This document shows positions 8,868 to 19,500 of a DNA stretch of 64,000 nucleotides, in pieces. A program made the translations under genes and the position numbers. Numbering within the stretch: position 1 is the stretch's first letter; every line of letters starts with the position of its first letter. The notes under the pieces were generated by a model, which worked only from the letters and a program-made list of their open reading frames with translations, did no database searches and had not been told where the DNA came from. This DNA comes from Luteimonas sp. (GTDB lineage Bacteria; Pseudomonadota; Gammaproteobacteria; Xanthomonadales; Xanthomonadaceae), in assembly GCA_024707405.1 (NCBI GenBank), contig JANPZU010000001.1, positions 1 through 64,000 on the forward strand, in the 5' to 3' direction.

Positions 8868-9899
8868 ATGACCGAACACACCGTCCGTTTTCCTGCGGAA
8901 TGGGAATCCCAATCCGCGATCCTGATCGCCTGGCCGAACGCCGGAACCGACTGGGCCGAGCGCCTTGGCGAGGTCGAGGAGACCTACATTGCGCTGGTCG
9001 CAGCCATCACCCGCTTCCAGCCGGTGGTGATCTGCGTCGCCGATGACGATGTCGAAAGCTACGCACAGGCACGGCTGTCGTCGAACCGCATCGACATGGA
9101 TCGCGTCCGCTTCGTCGGCGTGCCCTACGACGACACCTGGCTGCGCGATTCCGGCCCGATCACCTTGCGCCACGGCCGTGGCTTCCGCTTGCTCGACTTC
9201 CGCTTCACTGGCTGGGGCGGGAAATTCGATGCCAGCCAGGACGACCTGCTGGTCGAGCGCCTGCACGCGCAAGGCCTGTTCGCTGACAGCATGCGTGACA
9301 GCATCGCGTTCGCCTTGGAGGGCGGCGCCATCGACACCGATGGCGCAGGCACGCTGCTGACCACCTGGCGATGCCTGCACGAGCGGCATCCCGATGCCTC
9401 GCGCCAGGAACTTACGACCAAGCTGTCCGGGTGGCTCGCTCAGGATCGCGTGCTGTGGCTCGACCATGGCTATCTGGAAGGCGACGACACCGACGCCCAC
9501 GTCGACACACTTGCCCGCTTCGCCGCCGAAGACGCCATCGTGTTCCAGGGCTGCGACGATCCAGGCGATTCGCACCATTCCGAACTGCAGGCGATGGCCG
9601 CCGAGCTTGCTGCTCTGCGCACCCGCAGCGGAACGCCCTACCGACTGTTCCCGCTGCCGTGGGCAAAGCCCATCATCGACGAGGGCCGCCGCCTGGCTGC
9701 CAGCTACGCCAACTTCCTGATCGTCAACGGCGCAGTACTGATGCCGGCCTATGGCGATGCCGCCGACGCTGCAGCCGCAGCGGTGATGCAACAGGCCTTC
9801 CCCGACCGCGAGATCGTGCGGGTGCCATGCCGCCCCTTGATCTGGCAGAACGGCAGCCTGCATTGCATCACCATGCAATTGCCCGAGGGGCTTGTATAG
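8868..9899 (+). CDS. aguA: Agmatine deiminase
   Basis: This cytosolic enzyme hydrolyses agmatine to N-carbamoylputrescine and ammonia, the first step from arginine-derived agmatine to putrescine. The 343-residue protein belongs to the peptidyl-arginine/agmatine deiminase fold: WPNAGTDW near the N-terminus, DDTWLRDSGP at about 85-95, ALEGGAIDTDG near 145, DDTDAHVDTLARF near 205, and the catalytic cysteine in NGSLHCITM (Cys333). Plant and Pseudomonas enzymes have GGGNIHCIT at this place, so the loop before the cysteine differs. It is followed by aguB, the next enzyme, with a REP-type repeat in the gap. Confidence 0.93.
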   Translation: MTEHTVRFPAEWESQSAILIAWPNAGTDWAERLGEVEETYIALVAAITRFQPVVICVADDDVESYAQARLSSNRIDMDRVRFVGVPYDDTWLRDSGPITLRHGRGFRLLDFRFTGWGGKFDASQDDLLVERLHAQGLFADSMRDSIAFALEGGAIDTDGAGTLLTTWRCLHERHPDASRQELTTKLSGWLAQDRVLWLDHGYLEGDDTDAHVDTLARFAAEDAIVFQGCDDPGDSHHSELQAMAAELAALRTRSGTPYRLFPLPWAKPIIDEGRRLAASYANFLIVNGAVLMPAYGDAADAAAAAVMQQAFPDREIVRVPCRPLIWQNGSLHCITMQLPEGLV

Positions 9900-10029
9900 G
9901 GCGGGCCTTGGCCCGCCGCCTGCTTCGAAGATCCACCCGGCAAAGGATTGCACGAAGCGGGCTTTTGTCGCCTCCACGATACTCCCTCGCATATCGACAT
10001 CACGACGGCGGGCCAAGGCCCGCCCTACA
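9895..10029. repeat. Paired inverted palindromic repeat (REPIN/MITE-like) between aguA and aguB
   Basis: Two copies of a 24-base sequence, TATAGGGCGGGCC...CCGCCG (9895-9918) and its reverse complement (10006-10029), match at 23 of 24 positions and bound a 135-base unit. Each copy is itself a hairpin (GGCGGGCC, TT, GGCCCGCC). The left copy overlaps the aguA stop codon, the right one ends 8 bases before the aguB start. This is the layout of paired REP sequences mobilised by TnpA-REP transposases; none of those genes is visible here. Confidence 0.85.
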
Positions 10030-10037
10030 ATCACGCC

Positions 10038-10997
10038 ATGAAGACCAAGACACTCCCTGTCGCGCTGATCCAGGAATCGAACCACGGCGATGCCGCAGCC
10101 AATCTGTCGGTGATCGAGTCACGGGTAGCCGAAGCCGCGAAACAGGGTGCAAAGCTTGTCCTGCTGCAGGAACTGCACAACGGTGCCTACTTCTGCCAGC
10201 ACGAGTCGGTGGACGAATTCGACCTGGCCGAGCCGATCCCTGGCCCCAGCACCGAACGTCTCGGCAAGCTTGCCAAGCAGCATGGCGTGGTGCTGGTGTC
10301 TTCGCTGTTCGAGCGCCGTGCGGCCGGGCTGTACCACAACACCGCCGTCGTGTTCGAAGCCGACGGCAGCATCGCCGGCAAGTACCGCAAGATGCATATC
10401 CCGGACGACCCTGGCTTCTACGAGAAGTTCTACTTCACGCCCGGCGACATCGGTTTCGAACCCATCGACACGTCGGTCGGCCGCCTCGGCGTGCTGGTGT
10501 GCTGGGATCAGTGGTATCCGGAAGCCGCGCGCCTGATGGCGCTGGCCGGTGCCGAACTGCTGCTCTACCCGACCGCGATCGGCTGGGATCCCTCCGACGC
10601 GAAGGACGAGAAGAACCGCCAGCGCGATGCCTGGGTATTGAGCCATCGCGGACATGCCGTCGCGAATGGCTTGCCGGTGCTGAGCTGCAACCGTGTCGGA
10701 TTTGAAGCCGCGCCAAACCCCACAGGACTCGACCTGCATGGCGGCGTAATCCTTGAAGACCGAGACGGAACTCAACTTCAGGAATGGGCGCGGCCTGTGC
10801 CCGGCATCCAGTTCTGGGGCAACAGCCATGTCCTCGGGCCGCAGGGCGAATTCATCACCGAAGCCGGTGGTGATCCGACGATCCTGCTGGCCGAAGTCGA
10901 CCTGCAGCGCAGCGAACATGTTCGCCGCATCTGGCCGTTCCTGCGCGATCGCCGCATCGACGCCTACGGCGACCTGCTCAAGCGTTACCGCGACTGA
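10038..10997 (+). CDS. aguB: N-carbamoylputrescine amidase
   Basis: This carbon-nitrogen hydrolase converts N-carbamoylputrescine to putrescine, CO2 and ammonia. The nitrilase catalytic triad is visible: Glu45 (LLQELHNG), Lys118 (YRKMHIPDD) and Cys155 (LVCWDQWYPE). The start at 10038 gives MKTKTLPVALIQ, the family N-terminus; the open frame upstream runs through the repeat element and is not coding. At 319 residues it is longer than the usual 285-295, because about 25 extra residues (PNPTGLDLHGGV...QEWARP) sit between SCNRVGFE and GIQFWGNS near residue 222. The triad and fold landmarks on both sides are intact. It forms a two-step pathway with aguA. Confidence 0.93.
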   Translation: MKTKTLPVALIQESNHGDAAANLSVIESRVAEAAKQGAKLVLLQELHNGAYFCQHESVDEFDLAEPIPGPSTERLGKLAKQHGVVLVSSLFERRAAGLYHNTAVVFEADGSIAGKYRKMHIPDDPGFYEKFYFTPGDIGFEPIDTSVGRLGVLVCWDQWYPEAARLMALAGAELLLYPTAIGWDPSDAKDEKNRQRDAWVLSHRGHAVANGLPVLSCNRVGFEAAPNPTGLDLHGGVILEDRDGTQLQEWARPVPGIQFWGNSHVLGPQGEFITEAGGDPTILLAEVDLQRSEHVRRIWPFLRDRRIDAYGDLLKRYRD

Positions 10998-11000
10998 GTC

Positions 11001-11561
11001 GTGGAAATGCCGGACACGATCGTCCGCGACGCCACGCCGGCCGACGTGCAGGTCATCGCGGCCTTGTATGCGGAAGAAGTCAGCGAGCGCGTCAACACCT
11101 ACGAGTACGACGCGCCCGACGCATCCGAAATGTTGCGACGGATGCAGCGGATCGTCGCCGACGGCTATCCCTACCTGGTCGCCGAGCACCACGGCCGTTT
11201 CGCCGGCTATGCCTACGCCGGCAGCTTCCGCGTGCGTGCCGCGTATCGCCCCACGGTCGAGAATTCGGTGTACGTGCATCCCGGCTGCGCCGGCAAGGGC
11301 GTTGGTTCGGCATTGATGCAGCGCCTGATCGACGAATGCACGGCACGCGGCTTCCGACAGATGATCGCAGTCATCGGCGAACCGACCAACACCGCGTCGG
11401 TACGCCTGCACGAGCGATTCGGCTTTGAGCATGTCGGCACCTTCGCCGGCATCGCATGGAAGCACGGACGCTGGCTCGATACGATGTTCATGCAACGCGC
11501 GCTGGGCAACGGCGATACGAATGCTCCAGACCCGCCCAACGCGAACGGAACTCCGCCTTGA
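11001..11561 (+). CDS. GNAT-family N-acetyltransferase (phosphinothricin-acetyltransferase-like)
   Basis: The protein (184-186 residues) has the acetyl-CoA-binding signature VHPGCAGKGVGSALM at about residues 92-106 and the downstream GFRQMIAVIGEPTNTASVRLHERFGFEHVG segment typical of the PAT/Bar/MnaT group, which acetylate phosphinothricin, methionine sulfone or other small amines. The GTG at 11001 or the ATG at 11007 could start translation; the latter gives MPDTIVRDA. It follows aguB by 3 bases and its stop overlaps the next start (TTGA), so it is in one transcript with both. Substrate unknown. Confidence 0.88.
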   Translation: MEMPDTIVRDATPADVQVIAALYAEEVSERVNTYEYDAPDASEMLRRMQRIVADGYPYLVAEHHGRFAGYAYAGSFRVRAAYRPTVENSVYVHPGCAGKGVGSALMQRLIDECTARGFRQMIAVIGEPTNTASVRLHERFGFEHVGTFAGIAWKHGRWLDTMFMQRALGNGDTNAPDPPNANGTPP

Positions 11562-12775
11562 CCCAAGACACCGCACCATCCGGCACCCGCTGGCAATCCC
11601 AGCCCCACGCCATCGTCGAGCGCGACGGGGTGCGCTACACCCTCCTCGGCACCGCGCATGTCTCGCGCGCCAGTGTGGAAGCGGTCGAGGACGCCGTGCA
11701 CAGCCATGCGTTCGACACCATCGCGGTCGAACTGGACGCGCAACGCCTGCAGGCGCTGAGCGATCCGGACTCGCTTGCCAAGCTCAACCTCGTCGACGTG
11801 ATCCGCAAGGGCAACGGCGCGTTGTTCGCGGCGAACCTCGCACTCGGTGCCTACCAACGACGGCTGGCCGAACAGTTCGGCATCGAACCCGGCGCCGAGC
11901 TCAAGCGGGCGGTCGCCTTGGCGCACGAGAACGGCCTGCGGATGGAACTGATCGACCGCAATGTCGGCCTCACCTTCCGTCGCGCTTCGGGCAACCTCGG
12001 TTTCTTCGGCAAGATGAAGCTGAGTGCCAGCCTCATCCTGTCGCTGCTGAGCAGCGAGGAAATGGACGAGGCCGAGATCGAGAAGCTCAAGCAGGGCGAC
12101 ATCCTCGAATCTAGTTTCGGCGAATTCGCGCAAAGCAGCCCGGCACTTTACGAAAGCGTGATTGCCGAACGCGACCGCTACATGGCCGCGCGCCTGCGCG
12201 AAGTGCCCCACGGCACGAAGGAAGTGCTGGCCGTGGTCGGTGCAGGCCACCTCGCCGGCCTCGCCCGCCACCTGCAGGAAGACAACGATGATCCGGCACG
12301 ATTGCGCGCCGAGCTCGAAGTCGTGCGCAAGAGCAACACGCTGCGCTGGATAACGACCGGATTCATGGCGCTGATCCTGGTCGCCATCGGCTGGGGGTAC
12401 TGGAAGGGCGGCGCCGACCTCGGCCGCGAACTGGTGGTGCAGTGGGTGGTATTCACCGCCGGCTTGGCTGCGCTGGGCACACTGCTTGCAGGCGGACATC
12501 CGCTCAGCATCCTGGCTTCGGCCATCGCCGCGCCGCTCAAACCGATCCGCCCACCCGGCGTGTCACCCGGACTGTTCAGCGCACTGGTCGAAGCGCACCT
12601 GCGCAAGCCGGCCTACGGTGATTTCCTGTCCCTGCGCGACGATGCACAGACCCTCAAGGGCTGGTACCGCAACCGCGTCTCCCGCACTTTGCTCAACTTC
12701 GTGCTGACCAACCTGGGATCGAGCATCGGCGTATGGGTCGCGGGCATCCGCGTCTTCGGGAAACTGTTCGGCTAA
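11558..12775 (+). CDS. TraB/PrgY-family membrane protein
   Basis: TraB-domain proteins are found in all three domains of life; PrgY of enterococci blocks pheromone signalling, and a role as a metal-dependent peptidase-like fold has been suggested for the wider group. The motifs LLGTAHVSRASVEAV near residue 30, AVELDAQRL, and ERDRYMAARL...VLAVVGAGHLAGL near 205-235 are diagnostic. Several membrane helices follow from about residue 265 to the C-terminus. I take the TTG at 11558, overlapping the upstream stop as TTGA, as the start (405 residues); the open frame extends 34 codons further into the GNAT gene without family similarity. Confidence 0.85.
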   Translation: MTQDTAPSGTRWQSQPHAIVERDGVRYTLLGTAHVSRASVEAVEDAVHSHAFDTIAVELDAQRLQALSDPDSLAKLNLVDVIRKGNGALFAANLALGAYQRRLAEQFGIEPGAELKRAVALAHENGLRMELIDRNVGLTFRRASGNLGFFGKMKLSASLILSLLSSEEMDEAEIEKLKQGDILESSFGEFAQSSPALYESVIAERDRYMAARLREVPHGTKEVLAVVGAGHLAGLARHLQEDNDDPARLRAELEVVRKSNTLRWITTGFMALILVAIGWGYWKGGADLGRELVVQWVVFTAGLAALGTLLAGGHPLSILASAIAAPLKPIRPPGVSPGLFSALVEAHLRKPAYGDFLSLRDDAQTLKGWYRNRVSRTLLNFVLTNLGSSIGVWVAGIRVFGKLFG

Positions 12776-12797
12776 CGGACAACACCTCGGCAAGCCG

Positions 12798-13517
12798 CTA
12801 GAAAATCACGAACGCGCCGTTGACCACGTTGTGCGCCAGCACTGGCGCCAACAGGCTTCCGGTGCGCTCACGCAACCACAGCAGCACCACGGCCGGCACG
12901 CCAGTCATCAGGAATGCACTCCACTCGAAACTGACCGCGCCATTGCGATAGGCCATGGCGTGGATCAGGCCAAAGGCGACGCAGGACAGCACGCCGCCCC
13001 AGCCGACCTGGATCCCGAGCATCCGCCAGCGCGTGCGGAAGGCTTCGTTCAAGGCCAGCAGCAACACGCCGCGGTAGAACAGTTCTTCCTCGATGCCGGG
13101 CATCGTCCACTGGTAGGCGATGGTGTCGGCATCGGCGGGGCCACCCCCGTAATGGAAACCGGCCGCAAGCAGGCCTGCCGCCAGCACGGCGAACACCACC
13201 CAACCCAGCCTCGCGCCCTTCGATTGCACCAGGGTGATGCCCGTGCGGCGCCAGCCGAACATCGGCAAGGCGGCGATGGCGAGGAAACCGATCGTCGCCA
13301 GCCACTTCCCCGTCCAGTTCCAACGACTGCCTTCCACCAGTTCCGGGAGCATGCCGTAGAGGCGCAACAGCAGTGCGTCATGCAGGACGATCAGGACGGC
13401 CGCCGCCAGCAGCCAGCGCCAACGGAAATCCTTCGGTGCCAGCATCGCGCCGAGCAGGCCGAGCGCCACCACCACCCCGGCCTGCAACCCCGCGTCGATC
13501 AGTGCGTCCGGCATCAT
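12798..13517 (-). CDS. CPBP-family intramembrane metalloprotease
   Basis: The 239-residue polytopic protein has the three CPBP (Abi/CAAX protease-like) motifs: EEELFYRG at about residue 143, FGLIHAMAY at about 183, and LAPVLAHNVVNG near the C-terminus, providing the glutamate and histidine residues of an intramembrane metal site. Family members process prenylated or other membrane substrates, and some act in bacteriocin immunity. It is the last gene of the RND operon; its ATG overlaps the permease stop by 4 bases. The product's link to efflux is not obvious from sequence. Confidence 0.9.
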   Translation of the reverse strand: MMPDALIDAGLQAGVVVALGLLGAMLAPKDFRWRWLLAAAVLIVLHDALLLRLYGMLPELVEGSRWNWTGKWLATIGFLAIAALPMFGWRRTGITLVQSKGARLGWVVFAVLAAGLLAAGFHYGGGPADADTIAYQWTMPGIEEELFYRGVLLLALNEAFRTRWRMLGIQVGWGGVLSCVAFGLIHAMAYRNGAVSFEWSAFLMTGVPAVVLLWLRERTGSLLAPVLAHNVVNGAFVIF

Positions 13518-16500
13518 CCAGGGGCATCCGCGGCAGCCGCCGTCGTCGAACGACCGCGTGCCCTCGCCACCAGCCGCTTGCTGCCGCTCGCCAGGTCATC
13601 GAGCAAGGCATAGATCGTCGGCAGGAACAGCAGGCTGACCACGGTCGAGAACGCCAGTCCTCCGGCAATCGCACGCGCCATCGGGTGGTACGGCGGCATG
13701 CCATCGGCGGTGTCGGTGTTCAACGCGATCGGGATCATCGCCAGGATCGCCGTGCCCATCGTCATCATGATCGGTCGCAGGCGTTCGCGGCTGCCTTCGA
13801 TCAACGCTTCGGTGCGCGGCATGCCGCGCCGGCGCAGGTTGTTGATGTGCTCGATCATCACGATGCCGTTGTTCACCACCACGCCCATCAGCACCAGGAT
13901 GCCGATGATCGCCATGATGTTCATCTCGGTGCCGGTGATCCAGAACAACCAGTACACGCCGAAGATCGAGAACAGCACGCAGGACATGATGGCCGCCGGG
14001 AACAGCAGCGACTCGAACACGGCGGCCATGATCACGAACATCAGGATCAGCGCGATGAAGATCGCGTTGATCATCTGCTGCTGGCCGTCGATGTTGATGT
14101 TGAAGCCCATGCCCGTGAACGTGTAACCGTAGCCCGGCGGGAACGCCATGTTGTCGAGCGCCGCCTCGATCGACTTGCGTGCCACGTCGACCGGCACGTC
14201 CGCTGCCACGCCGGCTTCGATGCGCAGCATCGTCTGCCGGTTCAGGCGCTGGATGGAACGCGCTGCCGGAGCGACGGACACATCCACCATCGCCAGCAGC
14301 GGCACTTCGGAACCGCCCGGCGCACGCACCATGAAGATGGACAGATCCTCGACGCCGTATTGCTCGGAACCGGCGAAGCGCACGTTGACCGGGATCTCGA
14401 CGTCCTCGCGGTAGAAGTCGCGCAGCGACGATCCGCGCAGAGCCATGCCCACGAACTGCGCCACTTCCTGTGCACTGAAACCGTAGGCGGCCGCGCGCTC
14501 GCGATCCACGCGCACCGACAGCTCGGTATTGGCATCGCCGGTATCGACGCGCACGTCGCGCAGGTTCGGCTCGCGTCCCAGCATCGGCACCACGTCGGCG
14601 GCCAGTTCCTGCAGCACCTGGCTCGAATCGCCGATCAGGCTGAAGCGGATGCCCTGCCCCTGGCTGCCCATGCCGCCCGGCCAGCCGATGCCGATCGTGG
14701 CGCGTGCCGATTGCGGCAAGCCCTTGCGTACCTCTTCGACGATCTTGTTGCTCTCGTCGCGGTCTTCGGTCGCCAGGAACAGGCGCGTGGACGCCCAGCC
14801 CTGTTCGCTGTAGCGGCTGTAGACGCGCTCGATGCGGAACGCCTCGCGGTTGGCGTTGACGAAGGCTTCGACACGCGCGACTTCCCGCCCCATTTCTTCC
14901 TTGGAATAGGCACCTTTCCACTGGTAGAAGATGTTGACCTGGCTTGGGTCGTTGTCGTCGCCGCCACCCTTGGTGTTCATCATCGGCACGATGCTGATCG
15001 CCGAGATGGCGAGGATGCCGGCCACCGCCCAGCCGCGATGTTCCAGCGTCCAGCGCAGGATGCGCGCGTAGCGCTGCTGCATCCCGGTGATGAACGGAGA
15101 CTTCAACGCCGGCGGCGTCTTCATCCGCGCCGACAGCATCGGGATCAGGCTCACCGCGACCAGCCACGAGGCCAGCAGCGAGACCGAGATGGTCACCGCC
15201 AGCTGCGACAGGTAGATGGTGATGATGTTCTTCTCGCCGAAGATCATCGGCAGGAACACAACGCAGTGGCACAGCGTACCGGCCGACAGCGCGATGGCGA
15301 CGTGGCGCGTGCCGATGATCGAGGCCAGCCACGGCTTGTCCGGGTACTTCTCGCGTTCCTGGTAGATGCTTTCCACCACCACGACCGCGTTGTCGACCAG
15401 CATGCCGACCGCCAGCAGGAGGCCCATCATCGAGATGATGTTGAGCGAGATGCCGGCGAAGTACATGAAGCCGAGCGTCATGATGAAGCAGATCGGGATG
15501 GCGGTCGTGACCATCAACGTCGACGGCCAGTGGCGCAGGAAGGCATAGAGCACGATGATCGACAGCGCCAGGCCGATGCCGCCGGCCTCGGCAAGCGCCA
15601 GCAGCGAACCGGTCACCGCCTCGCCCTGGTCGTCGGTGATCTCGATGTCGACCCCGCGCATCGCCGGGTCTTCCTCCAGCACCTTGATCTCGGCACGCAC
15701 CGCGCGCGACAGGTCGACCAGGTTGGCCGAGCGTTCCTTGTAGATATCCACGCCCACGCTGGGCTTGCCGTCCATCTGCCGCACGTAGTTCATGCGCTGC
15801 GGCTGCAGTTGCACGTCGGCGATGTCGGACAGGCGCGTGCCGCGACCGTCGACGCGCAGGTCGCGAAGCTCCTGCAATTGCGTGAGTTCGCCGCGCGGTT
15901 GCACGCGGATGCGCTGTCCGGCCTCGGTGATCTGCCCGGCAGAGACCGAGAAATTGGCCGCCTGCAGGCGCTGCACCAGCTCGTTCAGCGCCACGCCGTG
16001 CGCGCTGAGCCGATCCCTGTCCAGCGCGATCAGCACCTCCTGCGCCGCCACGCCCTCCACTTGCACCCGCGCCACGCCCGGCAACCGCTCCAGCCGCTGC
16101 TTGATGCTGCGCTCGATCAGGTCGGCTCTGGTGGTGAGATCCTCGTCGCTGCTCAGGCGCAGGCTCATCGCCTCGCGATCGCTCGTGCTCCAACGCTGCA
16201 CGTAGTAGCGACGAAAGTCGTCCGGCAGCTGGTCGCGGATCGCGTCGATGCGCTCTCGCGCCTCGGACGCGGCGATCGCGATGTCGCGGCTCCAGTCGCT
16301 GAACTCGACCTGGATCTGGCCGCCTTCGGCATTGGCACGCGAGTTCATCGACTTGATGCCCGACATCGTCGCCAGCGCTTCTTCCACCGGGCGCAGGATG
16401 TTGCGCTCGACTTCCTCCGGCGTGGAACCCGGATACGGCAGGGACACGAAGAAGAACGGGATCGTCGCCTCCGGCTCGGCTTCCAGTGACAGCCGGAACG

Positions 16501-16585
16501 ACGAGATCAGGCCGATGGCCACCATCGACACGAACAGCATGATCGTGGTGACGGGCCGGCGGATGGACAGCTCGGTGATGTTCAT
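13514..16585 (-). CDS. RND-family efflux permease, second of two in the operon
   Basis: This 1023-residue inner-membrane pump belongs to the AcrB/CzcA-type RND superfamily, which uses the proton gradient to export drugs, lipids or metals through a tripartite complex. It begins MNITELSIRRPVTTIMLFVS and shows twelve membrane spans with two large periplasmic domains, GMLVDNAVVVVESI in TM4 (proton-relay aspartate) and the SPF-type ALSAGTL segment. It overlaps the upstream permease gene by 4 bases. Two non-identical permeases in one operon suggest a heteromeric pump of the MdtBC kind. No outer-membrane channel gene is next to it. Confidence 0.92.
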   Translation of the reverse strand: MNITELSIRRPVTTIMLFVSMVAIGLISSFRLSLEAEPEATIPFFFVSLPYPGSTPEEVERNILRPVEEALATMSGIKSMNSRANAEGGQIQVEFSDWSRDIAIAASEARERIDAIRDQLPDDFRRYYVQRWSTSDREAMSLRLSSDEDLTTRADLIERSIKQRLERLPGVARVQVEGVAAQEVLIALDRDRLSAHGVALNELVQRLQAANFSVSAGQITEAGQRIRVQPRGELTQLQELRDLRVDGRGTRLSDIADVQLQPQRMNYVRQMDGKPSVGVDIYKERSANLVDLSRAVRAEIKVLEEDPAMRGVDIEITDDQGEAVTGSLLALAEAGGIGLALSIIVLYAFLRHWPSTLMVTTAIPICFIMTLGFMYFAGISLNIISMMGLLLAVGMLVDNAVVVVESIYQEREKYPDKPWLASIIGTRHVAIALSAGTLCHCVVFLPMIFGEKNIITIYLSQLAVTISVSLLASWLVAVSLIPMLSARMKTPPALKSPFITGMQQRYARILRWTLEHRGWAVAGILAISAISIVPMMNTKGGGDDNDPSQVNIFYQWKGAYSKEEMGREVARVEAFVNANREAFRIERVYSRYSEQGWASTRLFLATEDRDESNKIVEEVRKGLPQSARATIGIGWPGGMGSQGQGIRFSLIGDSSQVLQELAADVVPMLGREPNLRDVRVDTGDANTELSVRVDRERAAAYGFSAQEVAQFVGMALRGSSLRDFYREDVEIPVNVRFAGSEQYGVEDLSIFMVRAPGGSEVPLLAMVDVSVAPAARSIQRLNRQTMLRIEAGVAADVPVDVARKSIEAALDNMAFPPGYGYTFTGMGFNINIDGQQQMINAIFIALILMFVIMAAVFESLLFPAAIMSCVLFSIFGVYWLFWITGTEMNIMAIIGILVLMGVVVNNGIVMIEHINNLRRRGMPRTEALIEGSRERLRPIMMTMGTAILAMIPIALNTDTADGMPPYHPMARAIAGGLAFSTVVSLLFLPTIYALLDDLASGSKRLVARARGRSTTAAAADAPG

Positions 16586-19500
16586 GCGCCCTTCGCGTCC
16601 TGGCCGTCCAGTGCATCCTGTTCGTGCGCGATCACCTCGGCCACCTGTGCCGCGGCGCTACGCGCGCGCCGGCCGCGCTCGGCGTAGTACTCGTCGGGCT
16701 TGCGGTCGAGCAGGTCGTAGACGATGGGAATGACCAACAACGTCAGCAGCGTCGACACCAGCAGGCCGCCGATCACGGTGATCGCCATCGGCGAGCGCAC
16801 TTCCGCACCTTCACCGAAGGCCAGCGCCAGCGGCATGAAGCCGAACACCGCGGTCATCGTGGTCATCATGATCGGCCGCAGGCGCGAACGCGCACCTTCG
16901 ACCAGTGCGTCGCGCTTGGCCACGCCCGCTTCGCGCAACTGGTTGACCTTGTCGACCAGGATGATCGCGTTCTTCACCACCAGGCCGACCAGCAGGATCA
17001 AGCCGATGAACACCACCACCGAGATCGGGGAGCGCGTCAGCAGCAGCGCACCGATCGCACCCACCATCGCCAGCGGGATGGTGAACAGGATCACGAACGG
17101 ATGCAGCAACGATTCGAACTGCGATGCCATCACCAGGTAGACCAGGAACACCGCCAGCGCGAACGCGAACAGCAGCGAACGCACCGAATCACCCAGTTCC
17201 TCGCCCTGCCCGCCGATGCGCATCTCGATGTCGGTGCCCAGCGGGTTGTCGGCCACCAAACGCTGCACCTCGGTCACTGCCGCGCCAAGGTCGATGTCGC
17301 GCAGGTTGGCCGAGACGATCGCCACGCGACGCTGGTCGGCGCGATGGATCTCGCTCGGCCCGGTGGTCGACACCACCTCGGCCACCGACGCCAGTTCGAC
17401 CGGCGCGGCGCCGCCCGGATTGACGATCAGGCGGCGGATGTCGTCCACCGACGAACGCTCCGACTCCTGCACCCGCACCAGCACGTCGATCTTGCGGTCG
17501 CGGAAGCTGTAGCGCGTGGCGACGCTGCCGCGCACCTTGTTGACCACGGTGTCGGCGATCTGGCGCGTGGTCAGGCCCAGTGCCGCAGCGCGATCCTGGT
17601 CGAACACGATCTGGATCTCGGGGAAGCCCTGCTCCACCGTCGACTTCACGTCGGCGTAGTGCGGGTTGGTGCGCAGCAACTCCGCCAGCCGGTTGCCGGC
17701 GACGCGGATCGTCTTCAGGTCGTTGCCTTCGATCTCGATTTCGAGCGGCGGCGACAGCGACAGCAGTTCCGGGCGCGAGAAGTCGACCTGCGCAGACGGC
17801 CAGTCCTGCATCGTCGTGCGCAGGCTGTCCATCAGTGCCTGCTCGCGCGAGGTGTCGTCCATCACCACGGCCAGCTTGCCGATGTTCTCGCCACTCTCGG
17901 TCGGGCTGGCATCGAGCCGCGTGCCGGTGCCCGACACGCCGTACAGCAGTCGCACGCCGGTCTCGTCGGCATGGCGGCGCTGCACGTCTCGGATCATCGC
18001 GTCGGTCTGCGCCAGCGGCGTGCCCGGCGGCAACTTGGCGGTCATCTCGAAGCGATCCTGCGCGAGCTGCGGGATCAGATCCATGCCCAGGAACGGCAGC
18101 ACGGCGAGCGTCAACGCGAACGACAGCGCGGCACCGGCCAGCACCGGCCACGGGCGCTTCAATGCACCGGGCAGCATGCGCAGGTAGGCGGCTTCGCCAC
18201 GACGGTACGGCGCCATCGAAATGTCGCTGGCCTTGCGCATCACCGGCCCCACGACCGCGACCAGCACGCGCCACAGCCGCACGAACAGCCATGCAATGCC
18301 GAAGAACACGCCGCGGATCGTCGCACCGATGCCACGGCCGGTCGCAGCGACGGGCTTCTTCCAGCGGCTGTCCGGCCGCCACTGCGGATGCGGCGCTTCG
18401 TCCGGGAATGCCAGCGGAGGCCGACCCTTCAGCGCGCTCAGCATCGGCACCAGGGTCATCGACACTACCAGCGACACCGCGATCGCGATGGAGACGGTCA
18501 GTGCCTGGTCGCGGAACAACTGGCCGGAGATGCCTTCGACGAACACCAGCGGCAGGAACACCGCGATGGTGGTCAGTGTCGATGCCACCACGGCCATGAA
18601 CACTTCACGCGTACCCTCGATCGCCGCCTGCAGTACACCGAGCCCGCGCTCGCGCGCCTTGGCGATCGATTCCAGCACCACGATCGAGTCGTCGACGACC
18701 AGGCCGGTCGCCAATGCCAGTCCGCCCAGCGACATCAGGTTGAGGCTCAACCCCAACTGGCCCATGAAGAAGAACGTGGTGATGATGGAGACCGGCAACG
18801 ACAGCGAAATGACGAACGTGCTCCAGCCATCGCGCAGGAACAGGAAGATCAGCAACACCGCGAGCGTGCCGCCCAGCGCCGCATCGAACTTCACGTCGCT
18901 GATGGCGTGGCGGATGAACACCGACTGGTCTTCGACCACGCGCATCTCGATGTCGCGCGGCAATTCCTTGCGGATCGTTTCCAGCCGCGCTTCCAGCGCA
19001 TCGGCGGTGGCGACGGTGTTGGCGTCGCCTTCCTTGTAGACCGCGATTTCCACGGCATCGTTGCCGGCGCTGCGGATGACCGCCTCGCGCTCCTTGAAGC
19101 CCTGGCGCACTTCGGCCACGTCGCGCAGCCGCACCGGCGACGATCCACCGCCACTGCCGTCGCTGCGCAGCGCGGCAATCACGTTCGGATCGCGGCTGCC
19201 CAGGATGGCCGTCATCAGTTGCGCATTGGTGCCGCCGGACGATGCGGCGGAACCGGAACCGCCGGCGGTGGTGAGCAGCACGTCGCCGATCTGCTCGACC
19301 GTGGCGAACTGGTTGACTGTACGCACGAGGTATCGCTGCGAACCTTCTTCCAGCCGCCCGCCGGACAGGTTGACGTTCTCCTGCCGCAGGCGCTGGATCA
19401 CGCTGTCCAGCGACAACCCAAGCTGCGCCAGCCTGCGCTGGTCGATGTCGACCTGGATCTCGTCCTCCAGGCCACCGCCCACCTTGACCGCGGCCACGCC

